Shown here: positions 51,852 to 60,452 of the stretch, in pieces
Layout of the letters: each line of letters starts with the position of its first letter
Position numbering within the stretch: position 1 is the stretch's first letter
DNA from: WRDS01 sp964492775
GTDB lineage: Bacteria; Actinomycetota; Coriobacteriia; Anaerosomatales; PHET01
Assembly: GCA_964492775.1 (NCBI GenBank)
Contig: CAZBLH010000005.1
Coordinates: 1 to 64,000 of the forward strand
Direction: 5' to 3'
Length of the DNA: 64,000 bases
Made by a program: the position numbers and the translations under genes
Notes under the pieces: model-generated
Database searches by the model: none
Told to the model about the DNA's origin: nothing
The model's input: the letters and a program-made list of their open reading frames with translations, nothing else

Positions 51852-53096
51852 GTGCGCACCCGCGACCTCATTCAGACCGTTGCGCTCAACCTGAAACGCA
51901 TGCGTTTCAGGGTCGTACTTACCGTGCTCGGCGTGGTAATCGGTACGACTTCGGTTGTCCTGATGATCGCAATCGGTGCCGGGATGCAGCGCAGCCTCAC
52001 GTCCGAGTTGGATGTCTTTGGCCGAGCGACGCAGATCACGGTGTACCCGACCGGGGAGAACCCGTTCATGGTTGGGGACCCGGCTGCATCGGCCCGCCGC
52101 GCGCGAAAGCTCGACGAGACCGCCCTGCGCGACATCGGCTCCCTGCCAGGAGTCTCAAGCGTGATGGGCCAGTACATCTTGGGAGCCGAGGCCGTCTTCC
52201 GCCGAGAGCGCGCCGGCGTGCAGGTTTACGCCGTCCAACCCCAGGCGCTTCAGGAGTTCGAGTACCCGGTCGCCGAAGGCCGCGAGCTCAGGAGCGGCAA
52301 CGAGGTCGTCATCGGTGACGCGGTTCCCGGCGTCCTCGCCGGCAACGTCTTCGGAGGCGACGGTCCGAGAGCGGACGTAGTGAACCGGCACATCACGCTT
52401 GAGATCCCGCAAGGCTTCGCGGAGGACGGAACGCCGAGCATTCGCAGGCAACGGGTCCGCGTCGCCGGAGTCCTTGAGCCGCTCGACTTCGAGGCAGACT
52501 ACGCCATCTACATGCCGGTTTCGGCGGCCCGACCCTTCTTGGACGCCGATATGCGACGCAGCTACCAGCAAGCGATCGTTCAGGCAGGCTCTGCTGACGA
52601 GGTCGAGGCGGTAACTCAGGCCGTCATTGACGCCGGGTTCGACGCCTTCTCGCTTCGCCAGCAGGTCGAGGCCCTCCAGCAGGTCTTCGTCATCATCCAG
52701 CTGGTGCTGGCAGGCGTGGGCGGTATCGCACTCGTGGTGGCGTCGCTCGGCATCGCCAACACAATGACGATGGCCACGTACGAACGCACTCGCGAGATCG
52801 GCATCATGAAGGCTATCGGTGCGTCACGCCGACAGATCATGCGAATCTTCCTGATGGAGTCAGCGGCAATCGGAATCCTTGGTGGCGTGACCGGGCTCGT
52901 TCTCGCGTTCGCGCTCGCAGCGCTTGGCAACCTGGCCCTCAGCACGCAACTCCAGGGTGAGCAGCTGTTCTATGTGCCGGTCTGGCTCGCAGTGTTCGCG
53001 GTAGTCTTCTCGGCAGCGGTGGGGCTCGCCGCAGGTGTGCTTCCCGCACTCCGGGCCGCCCGGCTCGATCCCCTCACCGCACTGCGCCACGAGTAG
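51852..53096 (+). CDS. MacB/FtsX-type ABC permease
   Basis: 414 residues: an N-terminal membrane segment (MRFRVVLTVLGVVIGTTSVVLMIAIGAGM at about 17-45), a large external MacB-PCD-like domain (about 50-280), and three C-terminal membrane segments with the FtsX loop TMATYERTREIGIMKAIGASRRQIMRIF. Substrates of this family are peptides, lipoproteins or macrolides. The partner ATPase is two genes upstream. GTG start 8 bases after the secreted protein. Confidence 0.88.
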   Translation: MRTRDLIQTVALNLKRMRFRVVLTVLGVVIGTTSVVLMIAIGAGMQRSLTSELDVFGRATQITVYPTGENPFMVGDPAASARRARKLDETALRDIGSLPGVSSVMGQYILGAEAVFRRERAGVQVYAVQPQALQEFEYPVAEGRELRSGNEVVIGDAVPGVLAGNVFGGDGPRADVVNRHITLEIPQGFAEDGTPSIRRQRVRVAGVLEPLDFEADYAIYMPVSAARPFLDADMRRSYQQAIVQAGSADEVEAVTQAVIDAGFDAFSLRQQVEALQQVFVIIQLVLAGVGGIALVVASLGIANTMTMATYERTREIGIMKAIGASRRQIMRIFLMESAAIGILGGVTGLVLAFALAALGNLALSTQLQGEQLFYVPVWLAVFAVVFSAAVGLAAGVLPALRAARLDPLTALRHE

Positions 53097-53105
53097 GAGG
53101 AAGAC

Positions 53106-53870
53106 ATGAAGGCGCTCGCAACCGTTCTGATGGTCCTGGTCAGGCCGCGCCTCGCGTTCCGGCGGCTCGCTGACGGGCAACGAAAGGTCTGGCTGGCCGC
53201 GCTTGCGCTTCTGATCGCAGCGACGCTCATTCAGGTCACGGTTTCGATTCCGTACGTGATCGAGTTACAGAATAAGGTGCTGCGAGAGCAAGGGCTCATC
53301 GTCGATGGCGGGACTGACGGTGGACGCAGCGAAGAGCCGGGCGACGGGGCCGCGCAGGGGCCGGTTCTCTCGGAAGACACGCAGAAGACGCTGGAGACCG
53401 CGGCCGTGATCTCGGCGTACGTCTTTGGCCCGCTTGGTCTGGTCGCGACGGCGCTGTTCGTAGCCGCATTGCTGCTGGTGGCGGGCAAGGCGCTCGGCGG
53501 CGAGGGCACGTTCAGCTCGGCGTTCAGCATGTATCTCATGACCACCATGCCCGGAGCGGTACGCGCGCTCATCCAGGCCGTCTACACGACCGTGACGGGG
53601 AACTGGGTCCAGAATCAGGGACTCTCGGCGCTCGTCGCCACCGAGTCCTCGGCGATGTCTCCGACGCCGCTGTACGCGATGCTGTCCGTAATCGACATCT
53701 ATTTCGTCTGGCAGCTCGTGCTTATGGCGCTGGGGCTCACGATCGTACTCAAGGTGCCGGGCCGGCGTGCGCTGATAGTCGTCGCCGCCTACGCGGTTCT
53801 GACCTTCGTCGTCACGGTCGTGCCGGTGATGATCTCCTCAGCACTCACGCCGACCGCGCTGGGCGGTTAG
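53106..53870 (+). CDS. Yip1-domain membrane protein
   Basis: 254 residues, five membrane segments. FRRLADGQRKVWLAALALLIAATL at the N-terminus and the GTFSSAFSMYLMTTMPGAVRALIQAVY stretch are typical of bacterial Yip1-like proteins that accompany MacB-type ABC systems. Role unknown, perhaps assembly or lipid contact. It ends the four-gene operon that starts with the ATPase at 50216. Confidence 0.78.
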   Translation: MKALATVLMVLVRPRLAFRRLADGQRKVWLAALALLIAATLIQVTVSIPYVIELQNKVLREQGLIVDGGTDGGRSEEPGDGAAQGPVLSEDTQKTLETAAVISAYVFGPLGLVATALFVAALLLVAGKALGGEGTFSSAFSMYLMTTMPGAVRALIQAVYTTVTGNWVQNQGLSALVATESSAMSPTPLYAMLSVIDIYFVWQLVLMALGLTIVLKVPGRRALIVVAAYAVLTFVVTVVPVMISSALTPTALGG

Positions 53871-53892
53871 AGGCTATTCGCGCTTCGCTCGC

Positions 53893-55709
53893 CTACTCGA
53901 CGCCATCCTCGTTGCGGATCTGCTTACGCTTGATCTTGCCGCCGATGGTCTTGGGCAACTCATCGACGAACTCGACGATGCGAGGGTACTTGTAGGGCGC
54001 GGTCGTCTTCTTCACGTGGGTCTGCAGTTCCTTGACGAGTTCTTCGCTGGGCACCCATCCGGCAGCCAGCACACAAGTCGCCTTCACGACCAGTCCCCGA
54101 ATAGGATCGGGTGCCGCGGTGACCGCGCATTCGACCACCGCGGGGTGCTCAATCAGCGCGCTCTCGACCTCGAACGGGCCGATCCGCCTCCGGTCGCCGG
54201 GGCGCATCTCGTGAAGGAGCTCGAGCGCCTCGGGCGCATGCTCCGAGAGGCGTTCTCGGGCCAGCGCGGTCGCGTAGGGCGGCCCGTACACCGGCACCGG
54301 GCACTCGCGCAGGNNNNNNNNNNGCCGATTCGGTAGCCCGAGCACTTGATGACATCGTCATTGCGGCCAACGAAGTAGTAATAGCCGTCCGAGTCGCGCC
54401 ATGCCACGTCGCCGAGGTCATACATCTCGCCGCCGACAGCAGTGGCAGTGAGCTCCGGGTTCTTGTAGTAGCCGACGAACAGCCCCGGCGGGTACGCCTC
54501 CTTGAGGCCGGTAACGCGGATCGTGCCCTCCTCGCCGTCCTCACACTCATGCCCATCTTCGTCAACGAGCTTGATGTTGTGCAGGGGCGAAGGCTTGCCC
54601 ATCGAGCCGGGCTTGGGCTCCACCCAAGGGAACGTCGCCACGAGCACCACGCTCTCCGACTGCCCGAATCCTTCGCGGATCGTCTTGCCGGTGAACTCCG
54701 CCCACCGCTTGGTCACTTCGGGATTGAGCGGCTCGCCAGCGGTCGTGAAGTTCGTCACGCTGGAGAGGTCATAGGCACCGACGTCTTCTTGGAGCATGAA
54801 GCGGTACATCGTCGGCGGCGCACAGAAGGTAGTGAGCCGGTAGTCCTGGACCTTCTTCAGAAGCTCGGCCGGGACGAACTTGTCCATGTCATACGCGAAC
54901 ACCGTCGCCCCACAGATCCACTGGCCGTAGATCTTGCCCCAGCCGAACTTCGCCCAGCCGGAATCGGAGACGCTCAGGTGCAGCTTGTTCTCCTGCACCT
55001 GCTGCCAGTAGCGCGCCGTGATGATATGCCCGAGCGGGTGGACGTGGTTGTGCCGAACCATCTTCGCGAGTCCAGTCGTGCCCGACGTAAAGTAGATCAT
55101 CAGAGTGTCATCGTTGGCGGTTGCTGCATCGCCGGTCGGGCGCTCCCAGGCATCCGAGTGCGCGGCTACGAGGTCGTCGAAGGTTCTCCAGCCATCACGC
55201 GCGCCAGCGACGATAACGCGCTCGCGGATCGACGGGCACTGGTGAAGCGCCTCCTCCACCTGGCTGATCACGTAGCCGTCGTCGACGCAGACCACCATCT
55301 CCACCGACGCGCTGCCCACCCGGTAGATGATGTCTTTGGCCGTGAGCTGAAGCGACGCCGGGATGAGTACGGCACCGATCTTGAAGAGCGCCGTCGCTAC
55401 CACCCAGTACTCCCAGCGGCGGCGGAGTACGACCATCACCACGGTGCCCTTTTTCACCCCGAGCTCGACGAACGCGTTCGCGAGCCGGTTCGACATCGCC
55501 GATATCTCGCTGAAGGTCAGGACCTTCTCGGCGCCATGGTCGTCACACCAGACCAAGGCTCGCTTGTCGGGTTCGACGCGCGCCCACTCGTCCACGACGT
55601 CGTAGGCGAAGTTGAAACCGTGAGGGATGTTGATGGTGAAGTTCTCGGCGAAATCGGTATATGAATCGAAGTCGATACGAGGACAGTACTTCTTCAGCAA
55701 GTGGTCCAT
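53893..55709 (-). CDS. AMP-forming acyl-CoA synthetase, copy A (interrupted by assembly gap)
   Basis: The N-terminal part (55709 to 54324) has [27 protein letters not shown] (P-loop), [10 protein letters not shown] and ends at [14 protein letters not shown]. The C-terminal part (from about 54186 to 53893) resumes at [18 protein letters not shown] and ends with the catalytic lysine region [14 protein letters not shown]. Joining ...YRIG to PFEVES gives a complete enzyme of about 560 residues like copy B at 60453. It activates short or medium acids to acyl-CoA. Between the two parts lie 10 N and about 127 bp of foreign sequence. Its regulator-like XRE-cupin gene lies just upstream. Confidence 0.88.
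54187..54323. other. Scaffold gap (10 N) plus chimeric contig end, RNase J-like sequence
   Basis: N run at 54314-54323. The adjacent 54187-54313, read on the minus strand, encodes [20 protein letters not shown]...[18 protein letters not shown], which looks like ribonuclease J (VPVYG...GD.. IGPFEVE), not an acyl-CoA synthetase. The shared sequence coding RIGPFEVE probably made the assembler join the two genes. Confidence 0.8.
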
Positions 55710-55760
55710 CTGTCTAGCGTCTCCCCACGCGACAGGCCCTCTCCCCCCGAGAGGACGTGG

Positions 55761-56309
55761 CTACTCGGCGATAATCGTCACAAACTGGGCTGGGGTGTCT
55801 GAGCCGCAACGCTGTCCGTGCGGGTGCCTCGGATTGAAATAGATGCTGTCGCCACGCTCGAGGACGAGCTCTTTGTCATCGAAGGTCACGATGACAGTCC
55901 CTTCCAGCACGAGGTTGAACTCCTGCCCGTCGTGTGTGACGAGTGCCGCGCGCTCATCGGACGGGTCGAGTATCACGAGCAGCGGCTGCATGATCTTCTT
56001 CTGGAACCGCCACGCCAGATCGCGGTAGTGGTACCCCGGATACCTATCGACCGTGCGGCCCTGGCCGGCCTTGACGACCTGATAGGTGTCGAGGCGCGCC
56101 TCGTCGCCGGTGAGCAGCTCGGCTAGGTCGACGCCGAAACGGCTCGCGATGTGATAGACCGCCGAAATCGGGATGTCGGCACCCGTCGCCTCCCAGCGCT
56201 CGTAGGTCTCTACCGAAACGCCGAGCTCACTGGCGAGCTCCTCGCGCGGGATGTCGCACGCTTCGCGTAGGCCCTTGATGCGCAGCCCGATCTCCTCAAA
56301 CCCGGTCAC
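55761..56309 (-). CDS. XRE-family regulator with C-terminal cupin, copy A
   Basis: 182 residues. N-terminal XRE helix-turn-helix (IKGLREACDIPREELASELGVSVETYERWE, residues about 8-38) with a linker, then a cupin (HDGQEFNLVLEGTVIVTF, GDSIYFNPRHPHGQRC). Such XRE-cupin proteins sense small carboxylic acids or CoA-related ligands and control nearby catabolic genes. GTG 56309 has GGGAGGGAG 6 bases upstream. It lies between the oxidoreductase gamma gene and synthetase copy A, all minus strand. Confidence 0.87.
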   Translation of the reverse strand: MTGFEEIGLRIKGLREACDIPREELASELGVSVETYERWEATGADIPISAVYHIASRFGVDLAELLTGDEARLDTYQVVKAGQGRTVDRYPGYHYRDLAWRFQKKIMQPLLVILDPSDERAALVTHDGQEFNLVLEGTVIVTFDDKELVLERGDSIYFNPRHPHGQRCGSDTPAQFVTIIAE

Positions 56310-56370
56310 AGCCGACTCCCTCCCCGTCCGAACACACGCCTGTCGCAGCGCGGCTTCTTCCTCTACGTGC

Positions 56371-56931
56371 CTAGAGCGAGCAGGTACTCTCCCCCATACC
56401 GAGTGCAAGGGCGCGCTTGTTGGGCTCGAGTAGATGCTGCCGCTTTGGCGGAACGGACTTCTCCAGCGCGGATTCGAGCGCCTCGATCCCGCAGAAGCCG
56501 ATCTCTCTGAGCAGCTTGCCCACGAGCACCACATTGCCGAGCCCTTTGAGACCGGCCTCCTCGGCCATCTTGGTGGCAGGCACCTCGAAGACCTTCACGT
56601 CATCGCGCCGCGGGACAGACGAGACCATCGTGCTGTCCACGATCACGGTCCCGCCGGGCACGACGCTATCGATGAACTTGTCGAGCGAAGGCTGATTCAT
56701 CGCGACAAGCACATCGGGCTCGAGCACGAGCGGCGAGCCGATCGGCTCGTCGGAGAGGCAGACGCTGCAGTTGGCGGTGCCGCCACGCATCTCGGGACCG
56801 TACGAAGGCAGCCACGAGATCTCGCGACCCTCGACCAGGCCGGCCTCGGCGATAAGCTTCCCGGCGAACAGAATCCCCTGACCGCCGAACCCCGCGAGCA
56901 AGACGTTGAGCTGACCGGCCACTCTACTCAC
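56371..56931 (-). CDS. 2-oxoacid:ferredoxin oxidoreductase, gamma subunit
   Basis: 186 residues. [21 protein letters not shown] at the N-terminus is the POR/KOR gamma signature, followed by [17 protein letters not shown]. The gamma domain completes the thiamine-diphosphate enzyme together with alpha and beta. GTG start overlaps the beta stop. Likely the last oxidoreductase gene of the operon. Confidence 0.92.
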   Translation of the reverse strand: MSRVAGQLNVLLAGFGGQGILFAGKLIAEAGLVEGREISWLPSYGPEMRGGTANCSVCLSDEPIGSPLVLEPDVLVAMNQPSLDKFIDSVVPGGTVIVDSTMVSSVPRRDDVKVFEVPATKMAEEAGLKGLGNVVLVGKLLREIGFCGIEALESALEKSVPPKRQHLLEPNKRALALGMGESTCSL

Positions 56932-57724
56932 TCCCCTCGGCAGCTGCGCGAGCCTGTGCGGCTTCAGCGATATCGGCGAAGCCCTCGGCCTTCACGTCGC
57001 GGTACACCCCGGGTGGGTAGTACGTGAGCATGTTCTCCTGCAGCCAGTCGAGAGCATCGGCCGGCGAGAGTCCCCAGTTTGTCGGGCAGGCCGAGACGAC
57101 CTCCACGATCGAGTAGCCCACGCCCTCGATCTGGTACTCGAACGCTTTGCGGATCGCCTTCTTCGCCGCCCGGATGTTTCGGGGCGTGTCCACGGAGACC
57201 CGCTGCGCCAGGGCCACTCCGTCAAGAGTGGAGAGCATCTCGCATACGCGTATCGGGTAACCGGCGGTCTCCACATCGCGCCCGGTAGGGCTCGTCTGGG
57301 TGACCTGGCCCGGCAGGGTGGTAGGCGCCATCTGACCGCCGGTCATGCCGTAGATGGCGTTGTTGATGAAGATGACCGTGATCTTCTCGCCCCTGCTTGC
57401 CGCGTGGACGGTCTCGGCCATGCCGATAGAGGCGAGGTCCCCGTCGCCTTGGTAGGCGAAGACGACGCTGCCGGGCACGGCGCGCTTGACCGCAGTGGCC
57501 ACCGCCGGAGCGCGACCGTGCGCAGACTGGACCATATCGCAGTTGAAGAAATCGTAGGCGAGCACGGAGCAGCCTACCGGCGCGATGCCGATCGTGTCTC
57601 CCTCGACGCCGAGCTCGTCGATGGCCTCGGCGACCAGGCGGTGGACGATGCCGTGAGAGCAACCAGGACAGTATGAGAAGGGCACGTCGCTTAGCGCGTT
57701 AGGCCGTTCGAAAACCGTCTTCAT
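56924..57724 (-). CDS. 2-oxoacid:ferredoxin oxidoreductase, beta (TPP) subunit
   Basis: 266 residues. YCPGCSHGIVHRL near the N-terminus and the thiamine-diphosphate/Mg motif GDGDLASIGMAETVHAA...NNAIYGMTGGQ (GDG-X-NN) are intact. It decarboxylates a 2-oxoacid to acyl-CoA, passing electrons to ferredoxin. Which oxoacid (2-oxoglutarate, branched-chain or aromatic) is not certain; VOR/KOR-type is more likely than pyruvate from the separate-subunit layout. ATGA overlap with the alpha gene. Confidence 0.92.
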   Translation of the reverse strand: MKTVFERPNALSDVPFSYCPGCSHGIVHRLVAEAIDELGVEGDTIGIAPVGCSVLAYDFFNCDMVQSAHGRAPAVATAVKRAVPGSVVFAYQGDGDLASIGMAETVHAASRGEKITVIFINNAIYGMTGGQMAPTTLPGQVTQTSPTGRDVETAGYPIRVCEMLSTLDGVALAQRVSVDTPRNIRAAKKAIRKAFEYQIEGVGYSIVEVVSACPTNWGLSPADALDWLQENMLTYYPPGVYRDVKAEGFADIAEAAQARAAAEGSE

Positions 57725-58827
57725 CGTGCGCCTCCCAGGTTCTCGGCCCCGGATGCGCTCTTGCGAGCCGGGATTTCGCGATCCATCCGCTGTATCACCT
57801 CGAGCACCTCCGAGGGCTTCGGGATGATGCCTCCGGCGCGTCCGAAGAACTCGACGGGACGGCAACCGCCCACGGCGAGCCGGACATCGTCGACCATCTG
57901 CCCCATGTTCATCTCCACCGTCAGCAGACCCTTGGCGGTATCTGCTGCGCGGGCGACGACATCGGCCGGAAACGGCCACAGCGTGATCGGCCGTATGAGT
58001 CCTGCCTTGATCCCCGCCTCACGCGCTTTGCTGACAGCGCTGCGCGCGATACGGGCGCACGCACCGAAAGCCACAACGACGATCTCGGCGTCCTCGGTCA
58101 GATACTCCTCGGCGCGCTGTTCCTCAACCTTGATGCGGGCGTAGCGCTCGTATCGTTCGATGTTGTACCGCTCGAGGTCCTCGGGCACGAGGTGCAGCGA
58201 GTTCGCCACGTTGTGCGGACGCTTGCCTTTGTGCCCGTCGGTTGCCCACGGCTTCGGCGGCAGCTCGCCGACGGGCTCGGGCATCACGACCGGCTCCATC
58301 ATCTGGCCGAGCATCCCGTCGGCCAGCACCATGACCGGGGTGCGGTACTTGTCGGCGAGATCGAAGGCGTCGAACACGAGGTTCGCCATCTCCTGGACGG
58401 TGGACGGCGCAAGCACAATCAAGTGGAAGTCGCCGTGCCCGGTCGCCTTCGTGGCTTGCCAGTAGTCGGCTTGGGACGGCTGGATCCCGCCGAGGCCAGG
58501 CCCCCCGCGCTGCACGTTGACGATCACGCCCGGCAGGTCGGCGCCCGCCATGTACGAGATGCCCTCGCCCTTGAGCGAGATACCCGGCGAGCTCGATGAG
58601 GTCATAGCCCGCGCTCCGGCGGCGGCGGCGCCGTAGACCATGTTGATGGCCGCTACCTCGCTCTCGGCCTGCAGATAGGTGCCGCCCTCCCTGGCCATCC
58701 GTTTGGCCATGTAGGCAGCAACCTCGGTCTGCGGAGTGATCGGGTACCCGAAGAAACAGCGGCATCCGGCCCTGATCGCAGCCTCGGCGATGGCCTCGTT
58801 CCCCTTCATCAACACCTTGCTCGACAC
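57721..58827 (-). CDS. 2-oxoacid:ferredoxin oxidoreductase, alpha subunit
   Basis: 368 residues. LMKGNEAIAEAAIRAGCRCFFGYPITPQTE (about 7-36) is the N-terminal pyrimidine-binding domain of KorA/VorB proteins, with PGISLKGEGISYMAG and RGGPGLGGIQPSQADY further on. GTG 58827 is chosen because GGAAAGG lies 9 bases upstream; an earlier GTG would touch the ferredoxin stop. Part of the operon NTPase-ferredoxin-alpha-beta-gamma. Confidence 0.9.
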   Translation of the reverse strand: MSSKVLMKGNEAIAEAAIRAGCRCFFGYPITPQTEVAAYMAKRMAREGGTYLQAESEVAAINMVYGAAAAGARAMTSSSSPGISLKGEGISYMAGADLPGVIVNVQRGGPGLGGIQPSQADYWQATKATGHGDFHLIVLAPSTVQEMANLVFDAFDLADKYRTPVMVLADGMLGQMMEPVVMPEPVGELPPKPWATDGHKGKRPHNVANSLHLVPEDLERYNIERYERYARIKVEEQRAEEYLTEDAEIVVVAFGACARIARSAVSKAREAGIKAGLIRPITLWPFPADVVARAADTAKGLLTVEMNMGQMVDDVRLAVGGCRPVEFFGRAGGIIPKPSEVLEVIQRMDREIPARKSASGAENLGGAR

Positions 58828-58835
58828 GGGAACCA

Positions 58836-59042
58836 CTACCTTTCCACCGTGATTGCGACATCCGGACACATCAGGGCGCAGTTGGCGCAACCCGTACACC
58901 GACTCTCATCCACCAGCTTCGCGGGGTGATACCCCTTGGCGGTGAGCTTCTCGGCGTCGAGCTCGATCACTTTGTTGGGGCACACGGTGATGCACAGGCC
59001 GCAGCCTTTGCAGTAGCGTTCGTCCACGATGATCCTGGGCAT
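58836..59042 (-). CDS. 2[4Fe-4S] ferredoxin, delta subunit of the 2-oxoacid oxidoreductase
   Basis: 68 residues with two clusters: CKGCGLCITVCP and CTGCANCALMCP. It takes electrons from the oxidoreductase. The ATG overlaps the upstream NTPase stop (TAATG) by one base. Confidence 0.92.
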   Translation of the reverse strand: MPRIIVDERYCKGCGLCITVCPNKVIELDAEKLTAKGYHPAKLVDESRCTGCANCALMCPDVAITVER

Positions 59043-59764
59043 TACTCGCCCGCCTCCTCGCCGGTCTGGTACGCGTCTTCCCAAGGGGCGCGCACGTAAG
59101 TCCTGACAGGGTACGCGTTCTCGATGCGAAGCGCCTGTCCTTCTTCCTGCTCGCTGGTGCCAAGCAGTTCGCTCGGCACGGTGGTGCACACGAGCGGTAG
59201 CCCAAGCACCCGGGCCGCCTCTCGCCCGAACTCCACCGACTCGAGGATGGTCTCGAGTGTGGTCTCGGCCTTGAGGTGCGAGTTGTTGACCACGCCGGTC
59301 GCTTTGAGCCGAGAGGCGGCCTCTATCTCGCGGAGCAACTCGGCGGCCTCCTCCGGAGTGGCCGCGAGGTCGCGGTAGCGGTTCACGACGTACAGCATGT
59401 CGTAGTTGAGACGTTCGATGTCGTGCTGGAACCTGCCGAGCGCCGTGGCACCCACGTCATCGCCGCCGACATCGAAAATCACAGCTCCCGGCGCGTCGAA
59501 CACCGACCCGATCGCCGCCGGCAGCGATGGCGCGTCGAGTGTCGTACCCGCAAAAGTCGGGGCGATGAGCCGAACGCCCTTCTCGGCAAGCACGCCAGCA
59601 TAGTCCGAGGAGCGGAAGTACGGGTTCACGACGTCGAGGTCCACGACGGTGACCTGGTCGTATTCCCGCGTCAGGTCGAGGGCGAGGTTGATCGCGAGGT
59701 TCGTCTTGCCGGTTCCATAGTGGCCCGTGATGATCGTGAATGGCCTAACAGCAGGGACGGGCAT
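59042..59764 (-). CDS. CooC/MinD-like P-loop NTPase of the oxidoreductase operon
   Basis: 240 residues. Walker A is GHYGTGKTN (deviant P-loop), VVDLDVVNPYFRSSDY is the switch region, and VIFDVGGDDVGATAL the Walker B. The family is often found with VOR/KOR operons; its task may be cofactor insertion or assembly. First gene of the operon; divergent from the XRE-cupin copy B. Confidence 0.85.
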   Translation of the reverse strand: MPVPAVRPFTIITGHYGTGKTNLAINLALDLTREYDQVTVVDLDVVNPYFRSSDYAGVLAEKGVRLIAPTFAGTTLDAPSLPAAIGSVFDAPGAVIFDVGGDDVGATALGRFQHDIERLNYDMLYVVNRYRDLAATPEEAAELLREIEAASRLKATGVVNNSHLKAETTLETILESVEFGREAARVLGLPLVCTTVPSELLGTSEQEEGQALRIENAYPVRTYVRAPWEDAYQTGEEAGE

Positions 59765-59860
59765 ACAAGCTCCCTCGGGTGCGGTTAGAATTCAAGCGAG
59801 TCCGACCATTGTAGTGCGTCGCGCGACGGGCGCGACATCCCAGGGGGAAGGGAGCGCAGA

Positions 59861-60445
59861 ATGGAGCCACAGATCGCCGAGGTTGCGAAACGGATCCGCT
59901 CACTCCGCGAGGACGCAGGCCTCACCATGCAGGAGATGGCCGAGGCGGCCGGCATCGACGTCGCAGGCTACGCAGCACTGGAGGCCGGCGAGTCCGATAT
60001 GTCCTTCACGGTCCTGTACCGATGCGCTGAGCGCCTCGGTGTCGACATCGTGGACCTGCTCACCGGCGAGGGACCGCACCTGACAGGGTACTCGATCGTC
60101 CGGGCGGGCCAGGGGCTGTCGATCAAGCGGCGCGCGGGGTTCGAGTACCTGCACATGGCGCCGACGTTTAAAGGCAAACTCGCCGAGCCGTTCGTCGTCA
60201 CCGCGCCCTTCGACCCCGCCGAGGAGGACGCACCCATCGCGCTCTCACGTCACGAAGGTCAGGAGCTCGATTACGTCTTGAGCGGGAAGCTCCGCTTCGC
60301 CTATGAAGGCCACGTCGAGGTACTCGGCCCTGGTGACGCCGTGTACTACGACTCGGGACGGGGGCACGGCATGGTCGCAACCGGCGGCGAGCCCTGCACG
60401 TTCCTTGCGGTCGTCCTGAAGTCCCACGACGGCGAGGGGCGGTGA
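59861..60445 (+). CDS. XRE-family regulator with C-terminal cupin, copy B
   Basis: 194 residues, paralogue of copy A at 55761: HTH (IRSLREDAGLTMQEMAEAAGIDVAGYAALE), DLLTGEGPHLTGYSIVRAGQGLSIKRR, and a cupin (HEGQELDYVLSGKLRFAYEGH, GDAVYYDSGRGHGM). Probably senses an acid or CoA metabolite and controls the following synthetase gene and/or the divergent oxidoreductase operon. The 96-bp divergent spacer has an inverted repeat (TCGCGCGA and neighbours) that might be an operator. Confidence 0.87.
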   Translation: MEPQIAEVAKRIRSLREDAGLTMQEMAEAAGIDVAGYAALEAGESDMSFTVLYRCAERLGVDIVDLLTGEGPHLTGYSIVRAGQGLSIKRRAGFEYLHMAPTFKGKLAEPFVVTAPFDPAEEDAPIALSRHEGQELDYVLSGKLRFAYEGHVEVLGPGDAVYYDSGRGHGMVATGGEPCTFLAVVLKSHDGEGR

Positions 60446-60452
60446 CCAGATC

